This document shows, piece after piece, positions 9,803-24,500 of a stretch of DNA of 64,000 nt (the stretch's first letter is position 1; every line of letters begins with the position of its first letter). The stretch is taken from NCBI RefSeq assembly GCF_963678635.1, contig NC_087063.1, forward strand, positions 65,338,471 through 65,402,470. The letters run 5' to 3'. The notes beneath the pieces were generated by a model. That model was not told the DNA's origin. It saw only the letters and a list, made by a program, of their open reading frames with translations, and made no database searches. Source of the stretch: Symsagittifera roscoffensis. Taxonomy: Eukaryota > Xenacoelomorpha > Acoela > Convolutidae. The position numbers and the translations under genes were made by a program.

Positions 9803-11180
9803 CCATACCCACATCAAAAAAAAATAGTAGAAAAACAAAATTTTGAAGGACAAAGTTTATATTTTAACCACAGAATCTCATTCGATACAAAAAGACCAAT
9901 ATCACCCTCCTCAGTAGGAAACTCCTACATTATGGTCATAGTTGACGTATTTACACACTAGGTAGAACTCAACCCAGTACCTCATTGTCATGCCTAATAT
10001 GCATATACAACATTTTATGAACACTGGATAGCGAAATTTGGATTACCGGAAACCGTTGTCACAGATAATGGCACTGAGTTTATTAAAAATGAAATAATCA
10101 CATTATGCCATCTATGTAACATTAAACACAAACCACGAAAATCTCATGCCCCTAGGGCTAATGGTTCAGTCGAAGGAATGAACCGTTCACTACAAGAATA
10201 TCTCAGTTGTATCATAAATGGAAACGATACAAAATATACTGAATGTTCAACAGAAGTAAAATTATATCCTTTTGCTTACAGTTTTCACATAGCCAAAACC
10301 TTAGGACAATCAACTATGAAATGGTTTTTAATCGAAAGTTACGGAAATCAATAATGTTCACAGCAAACAACTCAAAAAACACACAAGGTTATTGCCAACC
10401 TAGAAAAGAATCAATGTGTTATAATCTACCATTACATACACACGATGAAGATCAATTTCATATTTCATCACCCACATACTTTAAAATTAGTCTCGGGCAC
10501 ACATACCGAATTGATATCAAACCGAGATAAAAAACTCAACGAAATTTATCACAAAATAACCAAAAAACTATTACAAAGACAGAACGTTCATTCCCAAATA
10601 AATTCACGATCACACCAGCTCCAAATTTAAAAATTGGAACAATTGTCCTAATCCCAAAATTTGTAACACAAAAGGGAATATCTAAAATATTACAATCAAT
10701 CCGAAAAGGACCATTTCAAGTTATTGACAAGCCCTTTGATGTAACATATCAATTTATTGATTCAAATAAAAAAGAAATTGTTCAACATAGAAACAAATTT
10801 CTACCATATTAACCAAAAGAATGCGCTCTTTGCGAGCTAACACCATTATACTCCGTTACAAGACTCAAAGTTGTCCACATTCAGACATTAATCTAAAACA
10901 AACAAATGATATAAATTGTTCACCACAAATTTTAGAACAAAAAATATTAAAAAAACCCGACAAAAATCCCAAGGAAAAAGCAAAAAAAAACAAATACCTC
11001 AGAAACAAAAAAAAACGAAAATTAGAAGAAAAATATTTACCACAAGAAGTAAAAGAAAAATCTCAACAACGACAATCATCGCGACTTCGAAATCAACCAC
11101 GAAAAGATTACAAAACCTTCATTCCACGATCTAAAATATTGAAGAAGTATGAATCCCAAAAACACCTTTCAAATTATTGA
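9803..11180 (+). pseudogene. Integrase core and C-terminal remnant, unit 1 second copy
   Basis: The core begins as in the first copy and runs on through the C-terminal domain. A GPY/F-like patch (IRKGPFQVI) is seen near 10,700, and a basic tail at 10,821-11,180 ends with SSRLRNQPRKDYKTFIPRSK, which matches the minus-strand integrase end (36,419-36,480). Stops and frame changes make it non-functional. The Lys-rich tail lies in A-runs that differ in length between units. Confidence 0.85.
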
Positions 11181-11949
11181 TCAAAATAAAATTTTCAGAA
11201 ATATAGCAAATCTTTCTTCTCTTTCCTGAAAATTCAGGCTGACACTCTTGAACAACTAATCAGAAACTATCTAAACATCACCTCAGTCTGACACCACTTC
11301 TTTAGCCGACACTTTGCAAACATCAAACATATATGTAACTACAACTAAAAAACCTCCAGGGCAACAAGCTAATATTTGAAAACCGAAATAAACAAAATGT
11401 GAATATTACAACGTTCATCTACTAAATTGTACAAAAATCAACAATTTTGTCCCAACTTACACTCCTAATTTCCTTTAAGGAAAAATAATAAATTAGCCTA
11501 TAAAAAACAGCATATGATTTTTTAGCGTGAAGTACGAATAACTCCTGGTACCCTTGATCATCCAATAAATCAAAATTCTTAGACCTTCAGATTTCTCTTC
11601 ACCAAAAATTGCCTATATCCAACCCACTTGTCAAAAATCAATAAACAATCCGACCACACTCAAATTTAGACTCAAAAAGAAAACGATAATTCGACAAGAA
11701 CGAATCATTTCTCAGTTGCTTCTGTCCAAATCAGTCAAATTTGTCAAAATCACAACTTCAAAATTTTTTTCAAGCCTATCAATCTTTTTTCAAATCAGCA
11801 TAATTTTTGTTATAGATACTTTCGTACTATTTCTTTTTCTCTTCATAATTTTATGCAGTTTTTCATAATTTTCTAATCATAATAGAAAACCTACCTCAAC
11901 TTTGCAAAAATTCATGACCACCTCCTCAGGTACGATATTTCAACAAGTA
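11181..11949 (+). other. Spacer between integrase and env remnants
   Basis: No ORF of note. The stretch corresponds to 35,565-36,418 of the minus-strand element and should hold the env splice acceptor if env was made from a spliced RNA as in errantiviruses. No specific site is called. The copy at 20,822-21,590 is nearly identical. Confidence 0.5.
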
Positions 11950-14900
11950 TCTAAATGTTAAGACATCTATTCAACAAGAAGACATTTTTCTTCTTTTAGT
12001 AATATTTTTCTCATTTCTAAATCCCTAATTCTGACAATGAACAAATATATAAAAAAAGGCAATAAGAAACTTTGCATTAGCAACGATAGTTTTAATCACT
12101 TTCATAGAAGAATATTATAGTCAACATAAATTTTCTTCATAGGTAAAAAAATTAAAAAACTTTTCAAAACTGCTAATCAACCACCCACACAACAGTCCCC
12201 ACCGACTACGACATACCAGGAATCTCCAGCAACACCAACAACCAGTCAGAAAAATCACCCTCAATCAACAACACGTATTTCAATTCAAGAAAACTCTTTT
12301 ACAATTGAGGAAAAACATTCACTATTATCAGAACCTTTAGAACCTGTAGTTCGCCACGCACCCCTAGGAGAACCACAATACGAACCAATATTTAATATAT
12401 ATCCCTCTCTGCAGCTTCAGACTTTAATAGATTAAGACATCAAGTCAAAACCAAAATATATCCACAATTGATAGACAACTCAAACATCCAAGAAGAAATA
12501 GAAATTTTACAACTCCCGGAGTTCATTTTAATATACCCTCAACTCCAAATCCTCTAGATCTTTCCACTAGTACAATTCAAAGTACCTTCTCACCATTACA
12601 ATCTACCTCACAACAAAATACTCCGGACATACCATCAGAATACTTAGGATCAAACCCCACATCCAAACAAAATCGTGAAAATCCCTTTAACCCCCCAACT
12701 TCAACACAACGTCTCCCACTTTGGATGACACAAACTTTCACTCAAGGTGAATCAAACTTGGTAAACGACCCAAAAGATATCTCATCCGATACATCTTTGT
12801 CACTACTAGAAACCCTCTCACTTCCTTTAACCCCTTCAATAAGTCAGACCTCAACAACATCATTTCCTTCAAATTCCCCTACAAATTTAGACGATAAATA
12901 TTAGGAACATTTAACCAATAAAATAGCCCTACGATTAGCTTGGAATACATTCGTAGCAACCTCTCCACGATTTGGTCATCATCTCGACAGTAACAGACTA
13001 TATAATTGGGCACTCAGCAAATTACAATATCGACACGATATTCACAAAAACATTCAGGAACACAACATACAAATCCTTACACAAGACAATCTGACACTTA
13101 ATTTTGAAATAACAGGAAATTTAAAAAGTTACGTACACCACCCTATCCCCTTAGCTTCACCAAAAATAACAGATTAATCATTACCTCCCCCATTCATCGC
13201 AACAGAAAATATCTATAAATACGAAAGATAAAAAAGACACTTGGATACATCACATTCTATAATCCCTATTCAGGATTATCCTACTCATGTATTGTTTATT
13301 AATCCCTACTCTATTCCAAGCCCTACTCCCTTTTGCTTTTTAAGAACCAAAAAATCATAAAAACTTTTCCCCTCGAACAGGACTGCACGATTTACTAGTC
13401 ACACCCTATGATAGTGAAGAAAATGAACAAAAAACACCACAAAAATACGCCATAAACCAAGTAACTCTGAGCGAATCCGAACCACAAGAAATAGAAACAA
13501 CAAATATAAAAGCCACACTTTATTCAAAAGCCCAAGCTACAGCATTAACAGGATCAAGCAATTTTCTCAGAGAAAAAAGTACATTGTTCGCAAGTCTGAA
13601 ATGGAAACAAAAATAGACTTGATCACGAATCTTTCCATCAAAGTATTATAGAAAGACTTTTACATCTTAGCCCTGATGGTTGTGAAAACCAACTGAATCG
13701 ATTGAAATAAAGCACAAATAGAGGCTAAAACCAAAAGTTGGTAAATTTTCAAGTTTTTCCAGTTTCTGCACATCAAGCAGAAACTGAAAGATACCAGGGT
13801 GATATAAAATTTGATGACAAATACCCGGTCCACGGCGCACATGGACAATTAATTTATGATCTCCTTGATAAAAATTGAATACCACAAATTGGAATAAACA
13901 ACCCTTCTATGGCAAAGATGACACAAAAAACAAAGGATATGAAGAAATTATGTCTTTTGATTGGAAAATCCAATTAGAAAAAGCACTGTTTACACGAGAT
14001 TTAAAAGACCACACTATAATTTATCAGGGAATACGATTACCTTGAAAAAATGATCAAGGATATTGAGGCGATCCAACAACAAGAACACAAGCAACAACTT
14101 TTTGGTTCCCCGAAGGCACATGTAGCACAGTTCAAGTTGCAAGAATACACGCAAGAATGATCAAATTTCATCAACAATACTTTATTGAATCCATCGCTTA
14201 TGATAAAGTAAACCCTGAAAAAATTTGACAAAATCGTCAACGTTTCATTAATATTAATAATATAGAAAAAAATTGACACGTTTCCAAATCTACCCAGAAA
14301 CAAAACTTGCTTGCAAATATACCACTTTATTTTATAAAACGCAAAACTCTGAAAATCTTGTCGAATACGAAAAATGTTTCGACATGAACACAGGAAAAGT
14401 ATTAATTTACCCAATCACAACTCAAAGAGTGACGAAAACTCAAACATCCCAGTAACATTTCTAAAAAACACAGGAAGAACTGGTGGAAAACTTCGACCAC
14501 AAGACAAAAGCAGTACACGCTTACAAGAACTATGACTTATGAACAACACCTATTTTGGTGAAATTCACTATGACATCCACTCAGACATGAAATAGGACTA
14601 TACAATAATTCGAATTTTTCAAGAAATGTCAGTATCAGAACTATAAACGCTTCAACACTTTTGTGAACTTGAACGAACACAAATTCTACATTCACTTGCA
14701 CTTGCAGTTTTAAAAATAACTTATGTAGGATACTTATTGTCAGGAAATAAATCAATTTTTACCGACTACGAAAGAAATGTATTATGGTATTACACATGTC
14801 GAAAAAAGTGTCACCATTATGTGTATTTGAAGACAAAAGATGTTTCAAAAGAATCCCCATATTATACAAAAATAAAGTACATTTTATTGACACACTTTCT

Positions 14901-17068
14901 TGAAGAACATAAGGTTTGGAAACAGCTGTTCCATGTGAATCTGAAAATAGCCACAATGTTGAACAGATAAGTCTTGATGAAGATAAATATTGTCTTCTCA
15001 CACCATATCCTACACTTACGCCACCATTAAAAAAATTTTCACCAGATAGTATCAAAGCTATTGCTATAAACCCAATCATAGATTTAAAAAATTACATTTA
15101 ATTAAGCGGTGAAAAATACCGTCCACAAGATAAATCACCTATTAATATCTTCAACTTTGTAAAAATTGGAAATTGAACTACTCGCCTTTCTAGGATGGCC
15201 CTACTAAATTTTAGAAAGAATGACTATAATAAATGCAATGTTTAACTTTTTCGGTTTTCTTTTTTCATTATTGAAAATAATCCATAATACATGCGCAATA
15301 CACACAAGTAGAACAAAGAAGCAAGTGTAGCACGCATACTTTTCGCAAGATTTTTTGGAATATTTTCAACCTCTATTAACAAAATCCTTTTAGACGCTCA
15401 AATAAATAAAAATAACAAAAAACTAGCAACCACACCTAATGCATGGACCGCACCACAAAGTTGCAGGAATATTGCCCTAACAGAGCACATCTCTACAAGT
15501 CATAGTTATCCACAAAGTCCAGTTACTCACATTGTAGCACAACAACCAAATGTAGAAGAAACGTATGAAAAAATTATCGAACAGCCACATACCACTGAAT
15601 TCCGTTCTCATGACGACCATCTTTTTAGCCCACGATGAGCCGCCAGATTGGATCCCTCAACCGTTCCCTTTCATACCCATCCAACCTCTAACTTCACTCT
15701 CAGATCTTACCACTTCTTGATTTCACTCCCTACCCTGAACCATCATGTACTAATAATTCACCAAGCATGGAATCAGATGACATCACCAAGCATGGAATCA
15801 GATGACACTTCCACCAACATAATTTTTCATACCAACTCACAATTTAATAATTATGATATTGAAACTCCAGATGAATTCGCAGATTCCGAGCCTAGCTCAT
15901 CCACTTTTTCTCAGCCCCTTTTTCCCATCCATTTTTTCCCATCCATTTTTTCCTTTCAACCATTCCATACCCAAAATCCCGATGAACCCTCCTCAGCTCC
16001 TTCTTTCTACACTGATGCAATCACAATTTACTCCCCAACGACTAGCGACCCACTTGACCACTCTAGCCCCCTTGATACGGAACTCGAAAACGAACTAGAC
16101 AACTTCATAACCCTCCAATAGCTGCTACAACACCCTAACACACTAAGCATTCATCGCCTCTCACAAACCATGACATACTCAGAGTCGTCCAAACCCCGCA
16201 TCCACAACTGGAGAAACCCGAGCCCACCGAATATTTAAACGAAAACTCCCCAATACCCCATTCCCTCGACCAGCTAAATTAGTTTCGAATCATCCACTTC
16301 ATACTAACACAAAAGAATTTCTCCCAAGGTGCTTACCATTCTTACTATATACTTACTATCACTCAAAACTTAACGATGATCAACCAAATAACGTTAACGA
16401 AAATGCCTTATTTGCCACACTTTCATGCACCTCAAATTATCATTTCAGTAATTCAATATCACTTCCACTATTTGAAAATCCAGACGAGAATGATTCATGT
16501 CAAATTAGACTATATCTCCTAACCACAGCAATTCATGAAAAACAGTTCACACCCATCGGATTAAGCCAAACACAAAAAACTAACCAATTTTCCATTAACC
16601 ATTATGATCACACCATTGCACGATCCAATGAAGATACCTTTTTAGATAACGATACTAACGCTAACCCCCTGACACAAAATGCATTTAATATAAACTGCAT
16701 TGATAAAAATTATGATCACAATATATCCATAGCACTTCGCGACATAAAAACCTACGACTCCTATTTCAGTAAATTTAACCATTTTTCACTAACTTTTAAT
16801 TTCCTAACACCAAAAGAACGTGACTTACACAGCTCACATCAAATAATGTTACGCACATAAACTTACGTACACTTATTATATATTCATACAACACCATTAC
16901 ACAACTAATACACCATCACGAAACCCACAAAACCCCTTAACCAGAACTTTTAACGTTGATGAATCCAATCAACTAATTGTCCCTCACGAATAAATTTAGC
17001 CCATTGAAGTCCCAATCCTAGAATACATTCACAACACTGAATATAATAATAAGTTTTATAATCTTATC
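11950..17068 (+). pseudogene. Env region remnant, array unit 2
   Basis: Near-identical copy of 1-5,089, offset by 11,979 bp, here with its upstream part visible. The hydrophobic N-terminus near 12,050-12,130 corresponds to the 125-residue minus-strand ORF at 35,187-35,564. It contains the same stops as unit 1, so the decay came before the duplication. The Ser/Pro/Thr-rich tail lies at 15,648-16,121. Confidence 0.8.
16174..16860 (+). pseudogene. Unknown conserved ORF after the env tail, unit 2
   Basis: Same ATG-less open frame as 4,195-4,881, uninterrupted over 228 codons. It ends 208 bp before the join to the non-retroelement segment at 17,069. Confidence 0.5.
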
Positions 17069-17543
17069 TTTCGACCCATGATTCGACGTTGTTCGACTAT
17101 AGTGTTCGTTCGTCCGTCTTAATGTGCGACGAAAATCGGACTCCGCTTCCCGGGTTGCGTTAGATTTTAACTACCTTATCCGAAAAAATCTCCACAAATA
17201 TGATCGTATTGGGTACAAGATTTAATCAAATAGTTACACAAAAAGATGAGTCGAGACGTATTGATTACAATGTTCAATCAAAGAAATTTCAGTCTGAAAT
17301 TGCGCTGATAATTGGCAGCCCTTTTTCGAAATTGATTTTAAACAAATTTATTCTAGTTGTAACATCTGTTACTCTAGTTGTACTTGTTTACTTACAATCT
17401 GTGTACTTATTTAAAAACAAAAATTTTAGCGTGTTTTTCTGCCAACTACTATATACTGACGGGGGAGCAATACAAGTGCTCGGCCGACGGAAGATCGGAT
17501 AGTCCTAAGCCAAAACTGTCAAGATTTGGGCCACGCCTTGGCT

Positions 17544-18086
17544 ATGGCATGCACAAAACAGATACCAAACGTTAACGATTGGATCGTAAAGTCAAAATAT
17601 TGCAAAGATGGTCCAAACAAGCCACCGTATTCCGATACCCAATTGGAAGTACTTAATATGTGTGTTCAGCCTTTTATCAGAGGTTCTATGAATTATCTTC
17701 AATCGCCGTGCTTATTTAAAAATGTTTATCAAAGCATTGCTGAAGATGACCCTTTGCAAAAGAAATTCGGATGCGCAGTGAATTGTTACGATGATCTCTT
17801 TGCTAAAGAAAAGGGAAAAGGACAAATTTACATTAATGACTGGTGGCCAGAATGTGTAACAAAATGTGATAAAAACCCTGGAGGGAATGAAGGTGTGGTT
17901 GATGAAAACTCTGGGGAGCCAGGGAATAAAAGTGTGGTCGATGAAAATTCTGGGGAGCAAGGGAATAAAAGTGTGGTCGATGAAAACCCTGGAGAGCCAG
18001 GGAATGCAGGTGTGGACGATGAAGCTTCAGCAGATAAAAATGTTTCGGATACAACAAGTGATGCAGGTATTGTTTCAAATACTTAA
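17544..18086 (+). CDS. Cysteine-rich protein with acidic repeats, unit 2
   Basis: Protein identical to the unit 1 copy (180 residues from the first ATG), inside the same 1,083-bp non-retroelement segment (17,069-18,151) just 5' of an LTR. Two intact copies at high identity leave open that dosage of this protein was raised by the array. Confidence 0.6.
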   Translation: MACTKQIPNVNDWIVKSKYCKDGPNKPPYSDTQLEVLNMCVQPFIRGSMNYLQSPCLFKNVYQSIAEDDPLQKKFGCAVNCYDDLFAKEKGKGQIYINDWWPECVTKCDKNPGGNEGVVDENSGEPGNKSVVDENSGEQGNKSVVDENPGEPGNAGVDDEASADKNVSDTTSDAGIVSNT

Positions 18087-18151
18087 TATCATGGTTGATA
18101 ACTATTAAGTGAAAAATATTGGATCCCAATAAATGGATCCCAGCAAGTTTC

Positions 18152-18497
18152 TGGAACCAGTTCTAAGCTAGAATTTGTAATTGGTTATAAATATAATTCC
18201 CTATTTCTATAAAATATTCCTAACTAACCAATCATATTCCATCCCTAACATTTACACTTACACCAGAGCAATTTGAATTAAATTTAAAATACAGTTGTTC
18301 TCCTTCTGAAAACTAACTCGCATAAACCAATATACACTAGATCTATTGAGACTAGGAGATTTAAGAGTAAGATTAAGATTGGTATTAGACTAAAAAGTTG
18401 CACGAATCTATCCGGCTGAAATTAAGATAGCGTGACGAGCAGACGGTGTACCTTATCTGAAATTACTCTATGAGTACAGTACAAAGTACATAACTCA
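18152..18497 (+). mobile_element. LTR, array unit 2
   Basis: Same limits as the LTR at 6,173; the PBS is at 18,500-18,509. It is followed by the leader with hairpins. Confidence 0.82.
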
Positions 18498-18591
18498 TAT
18501 GGTGCGACCAAAATCTCGAACACGACCTTAACTAACTTAGATTTAGATTAAATTGATTTTAGAAGAATTAGACATTTGCAAAATTGCAAAA

Positions 18592-18828
18592 ATGATTGAC
18601 GAAATAGAGAATTTATTAGAAATTTCTCTACGATTCAATAAATCTCCGCCAATTTTCCAAACAATACGAGAAATATCAGGTATTGCGAGAAGACCAAGGA
18701 CAAGGCACGATCCACGATTAGGAAGAAATTTACCGATTGACTTCAAGATAGTACGACGGAAAGCGGAACAAGCCTATGTATTTAGAATCCTTTCCTCATT
18801 AAATTTAATTTTTCATTTGAGGACATGA
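18592..18828 (+). CDS. Leader ORF, unit 2
   Basis: Same 78-codon ORF as at 6,613, with the Ser version near the C-terminus. Its stop is kept. Confidence 0.55.
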   Translation: MIDEIENLLEISLRFNKSPPIFQTIREISGIARRPRTRHDPRLGRNLPIDFKIVRRKAEQAYVFRILSSLNLIFHLRT

Positions 18829-19443
18829 AAATTGAAGAAATCCTTTAGTAACCTTAAGGGTGCTAAACCTACTATTTATACAATAACGAATGATAAAACA
18901 ACACAAGTCGTTCTCCCCAAAAATACAGCAAAAAGTTAAAACACTTTGAAAAAAAAATTATTGAATAAAAATACAAAATTTAGTTAATTTAAAAAATAAT
19001 TGTCAGTTTTAAAAATCTATACACATCATTTCTTCAGCCCAGCTTCATCACCTAAAACAGGGAATTTCAAAAAACTAATATCATCTAAGCTCTAGCTTAA
19101 GCCTTTTCAAACTTAAATTTCACATTAAATCTTATCAAGGCTTATCCTTGTTTTCTCTTAAATTATCTTAATTTAAATAACAGATCATCAAGGCTTTCCT
19201 TGGATCTTTAGAGTCATTTATATTAAATTTCTCTAACTTCTGGTCATCAAGGCTTTGCTTGGATTAAACAGAACAATTTTGTTCTCCACTTTCCACATTT
19301 TTAAAATGTCTAACGACCTCAAACGTCGATTCACTGTCCAACCCTTATCAACGACCTAGGTCTAAATGAAATTTTTGAAAGAACTAACCGTTTTAGTTAA
19401 GATAAACAGTGTAATTTAATCATTAATTTTTAGTTAAAAAAAA

Positions 19444-20821
19444 CCATACCCACATCAAAAAAAAATAGTAGAAAAACAAAATTTTGAAGGACAAAGTTTA
19501 TATTTTAACCACAGAATCTCATTCGATACAAAAAGACCAATATCACCCTCCTCAGTAGGAAACTCCTACATTATGGTCATAGTTGACGTATTTACACACT
19601 AGGTAGAACTCAACCCAGTACCTCATTGTCATGCCTAATATGCATATACAACATTTTATGAACACTGGATAGCGAAATTTGGATTACCGGAAACCGTTGT
19701 CACAGATAATGGCACTGAGTTTATTAAAAATGAAATAATCACATTATGCCATCTATGTAACATTAAACACAAACCACGAAAATCTCATGCCCCTAGGGCT
19801 AATGGTTCAGTCGAAGGAATGAACCGTTCACTACAAGAATATCTCAGTTGTATCATAAATGGAAACGATACAAAATATACTGAATGTTCAACAGAAGTAA
19901 AATTATATCCTTTTGCTTACAGTTTTCACATAGCCAAAACCTTAGGACAATCAACTATGAAATGGTTTTTAATCGAAAGTTACGGAAATCAATAATGTTC
20001 ACAGCAAACAACTCAAAAAACACACAAGGTTATTGCCAACCTACAAAAGAATCAATGTGTTATAATCTACCATTACATACACACGATGAAGATCAATTTC
20101 ATATTTCATCACCCACATACTTTAAAATTAGTCTCGGGCACACATACCGAATTGATATCAAACCGAGATAAAAAACTCAACGAAATTTATCACAAAATAA
20201 CCAAAAAACTATTACAAAGACAGAACGTTCATTCCCAAATAAATTCACGATCACACCAGCTCCAAATTTAAAAATTGGAACAATTGTCCTAATCCCAAAA
20301 TTTGTAACACAAAAGGGAATATCTAAAATATTACAATCAATCCGAAAAGGACCATTTCAAGTTATTGACAAGCCCTTTGATGTAACATATCAATTTATTG
20401 ATTCAAATAAAAAAGAAATTGTTCAACATAGAAACAAATTTCTACCATATTAACCAAAAGAATGCGCTCTTTGCGAGCTAACACCATTATACTCCGTTAC
20501 AGGACTCAAAGTTGTCCACATTCAGACATTAATCTAAAACAAACAAATGATATAAATTGTTCACCACAAATTTTAGAACAAAAAATATTAAAAAAACCCG
20601 ACAAAAATCCCAAGGAAAAAGCAAAAAAAAAACAAATACCTCAGAAACAAAAAAAACGAAAATTAGAAGAAAAATATTTACCACAAGAAGTAAAAGAAAA
20701 ATCTCAACAACGACAATCATCGCGACTTCGAAATCAACCACGAAAAGATTACAAAACCTTCATTCCACGATCTAAAATATTGAAGAAGTATGAATCCCAA
20801 AAACACCTTTCAAATTACTGA
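19444..20821 (+). pseudogene. Integrase remnant, array unit 2
   Basis: Complete version of the deleted integrase: core with internal stops, GPY/F-like patch near 20,345, basic tail at 20,462-20,821. It shares the leader-to-integrase deletion breakpoint with unit 1, so the deletion is older than the array. A-run length differs from unit 1 around 20,620-20,660. Confidence 0.85.
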
Positions 20822-21590
20822 TCAAAATAAAATTTTCAGAAATATAGCAAATCTTTCTTCTCTTTCCTGAAAATTCAGGCTGACACTCTTGAACAACTAA
20901 TCAGAAACTATCTAAACATCACCTCAGTCTGACACCACTTCTTTAGCCGACACTCTGCAAACATCAAACATATATGTAACTACAACTAAAAAACCTCCAG
21001 GGCAACAAGCTAATATTTGAAAACCGAAATAAACAAAATGTGAATATTACAACGTTCATCTACTAAATTGTACAAAAATCAACAATTTTGTCCCAACTTA
21101 CACTCCTAATTTCCTTTAAGGAAAAATAATAAATTAGCCTATAAAAAACAGCATATGATTTTTTAGCGTGAAGTACGAATAACTCCTGGTACCCTTGATC
21201 ATCCAATAAATCAAAATTCTTAGACCTTCAGATTTCTCTTCACCAAAAATTGCCTATATCCAACCCACTTGTCAAAAATCAATAAACAATCCGACCACAC
21301 TCAAATTTAGACTCAAAAAGAAAACGATAATTCGACAAGAACGAATCATTTCTCAGTTGCTTCTGTCCAAATCAGTCAAATTTGTCAAAATCACAACTTC
21401 AAAATTTTTTTCAAGCCTATCAATCTTTTTTCAAATCAGCATAATTTTTGTTATAGATACTTTCGTACTATTTCTTTTTCTCTTCATAATTTTATGCAGT
21501 TTTTCATAATTTTCTAATCATAATAGAAAACCTACCTCAACTTTGCAAAAATTCATGACCACCTCCTCAGGTACGATATTTCAACAAGTA

Positions 21591-24500
21591 TCTAAATGTT
21601 AAGACATCTATTCAACAAGAAGACATTTTTCTTCTTTTAGTAATATTTTTCTCATTTCTAAATCCCTAATTCTGACAATGAACAAATATATAAAAAAGGC
21701 AATAAGAAACTTTGCATTAGCAACGATAGTTTTAATCACTTTCATAGAAGAATATTATAGTCAACATAAATTTTCTTCATAGGTAAAAAAATTAAAGAAC
21801 TTTTCAAAATTGCTAATCAACCACCCACACAACAGTCCCCACCGACTACGACATACCAGCAACACCAACAACCAGTCAGAAAAATCACCCTCAATCAACA
21901 ACACGTATTTCAATTCAAGAAAACTCTTTTACAATTGAGGAAAAACATTCACTATTATCAGAACCTTTAGAACCTGTAGTTCGCCACGCACCCCTAGGAG
22001 AACCACAATACGAACCAATATTTAATATATATCCCTCTCTGCAGCTTCAGACTTTAATAGATTAAGACATCAAGTCAAAACCAAAATATATCCACAATTG
22101 ATAGACAACTCAAACATCCAAGAAGAAATAGAAATTTTACAACTCCCGGAGTTCATTTTAATATACCCTCAACCCCAAATCCTCTAGATCTTTCCACTAG
22201 TACAATTCAAAGTACCTTCTCACCATTACAATCTACCTCACAACAAAATACTCCGGACATACCATCAGAATACTTAGGATCAAACCCCACATCCAAACAA
22301 AATCGTGAAAATCCCTTTAACCCCCCAACTTCAACACAACGTCTCCCACTTTGGATGACACAAACTTTCACTCAAGGTGAATCAAACTTGGTAAACGACC
22401 CAAAAGATATCTCATCCGATACATCTTTGTCACTACTAGAAACCCTCTCACTTCCTTTAACCCCTTCAATAAGTCAGACCTCAACAACATCATTTCCTTC
22501 AAATTCCCCTACAAATTTAGACGATAAATATTAGGAACATTTAACCAATAAAATAGCCCTACGATTAGCTTGGAATACATTCGTAGCAACCTCTCCACGA
22601 TTTGGTCATCATCTCGACAGTAACAGACTATATAATTGGGCACTCAGCAAATTACAATATCGACACGATATTCACAAAAACATTCAGGAACACAACATAC
22701 AAATCCTTACACAAGACAATCTGACACTTAATTTTGAAATAACAGGAAATTTAAAAAGTTACGTACACCACCCTATCCCCTTAGCTTCACCAAAAATAAC
22801 AGATTAATCATTACCTCCCCCATTCATCGCAACAGAAAATATCTATAAATACGAAAGATAAAAAAGACACTTGGATACATCACATTCTATAATCCCTATT
22901 CAGGATTATCCTACTCATGTATTGTTTATTAATCCCTACTCTATTCCAAACCCTACTCCCTTTTGCTTTTTAAGAACCAAAAAATCATAAAAACTTTTCC
23001 CCTCGAACAGGACTGCACGATTTACTAGTCACACCCTATGATAGTGAAGAAAATGAACAAAAAACACCACAAAAATACGCCATAAACCAAGTAACTCTGA
23101 GCGAATCCGAACCACAAGAAATAGAAACAACAAATATAAAAGCCACACTTTATTCAAAAGCCCAAGCTACAGCATTAACAGGATCAAGCAATTTTCTCAG
23201 AGAAAAAAGTACATTGTTCGCAAGTCTGAAATGGAAACAAAAATAGACTTGATCACGAATCTTTCCATCAAAGTATTATAGAAAGACTTTTACATCTTAG
23301 CCCTGATGGTTGTGAAAACCAACTGAATCGATTGAAATAAAGCACAAATAGAGGCTAAAACCAAAAGTTGGTAAATTTTCAAGTTTTTCCAGTTTCTGCA
23401 CATCAAGCCGAAACTGAAAGATACCAGGGTGATATAAAATTTGATGACAAATACCCGGTCCACGGCGCACATGGACAATTAATTTATGATCTCCTTGATA
23501 AAAATTGAATACCACAAATTGGAATAAACAACCCTTCTATGGCAAAGATGACACAAAAAACAAAGGATATGAAGAAATTATGTCTTTTGATTGGAAAATC
23601 CAATTAGAAAAAGCACTGTTTACACGAGATTTAAAAGACCACACTATAATTTATCAGGGAATACGATTACCTTGAAAAAATGATCAAGGATATTGAGGCG
23701 ATCCAACAACAAGAACACAAGCAACAACTTTTTGGTTCCCCGAAGGCACATGTAGCACAGTTCAAGTTGCAAGAATACACGCAAGAATGATCAAATTTCA
23801 TCAACAATACTTTATTGAATCCATCGCTTATGATAAAGTAAACCCTGAAAAAATTTGACAAAATCGTCAACGTTTCATTAATATTAATAATATAGAAAAA
23901 AATTGACACGTTTCCAAATCTACCCAGAAACAAAACTTGCTTGCAAATATACCACTTTATTTTATAAAACGCAAAACTCTGAAAATCTTGTCGAATACGA
24001 AAAATGTTTCGACATGAACACAGGAAAAGTATTAATTTACCCAATCACAACTCAAAGAGTGACGAAAACTCAAACATCCCAGTAACATTTCTAAAAAACA
24101 CAGGAAGAACTGGTGGAAAACTTCGACCACAAGACAAAAGCAGTACACGCTTACAAGAACTATGACTTATGAACAACACCTATTTTGGTGAAATTCACTA
24201 TGACATCCACTCAGACATGAAATAGGACTATACAATAATTCGAATTTTTCAAGAAATGTCAGTATCAGAACTATAAACGCTTCAACACTTTTGTGAACTT
24301 GAACGAACACAAATTCTACATTCACTTGCACTTGCAGTTTTAAAAATAACTTATGTAGGATACTTATTGTCAGGAAATAAATCAATTTTTACCGACTACG
24401 AAAGAAATGTATTATGGTATTACACATGTCGAAAAAAGTGTCACCATTATGTGTATTTGAAGACAAAAGATGTTTCAAAAGAATCCCCATATTATACAAA

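Larger units (their letters stand above)
5848..10521 (+). repeat. Internal 2,338-bp tandem duplication in unit 1
   Basis: Sequence 5,848-8,185 repeats as 8,186-10,521 with very few differences. The junction at 8,182-8,185 is the four bases CAAA, which are present at both parent ends (5,844-5,847 and 10,518-10,521). That is a microhomology-type join. Unit 2 has a single copy, so the event came after, or outside, the main array duplication. Confidence 0.95.
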
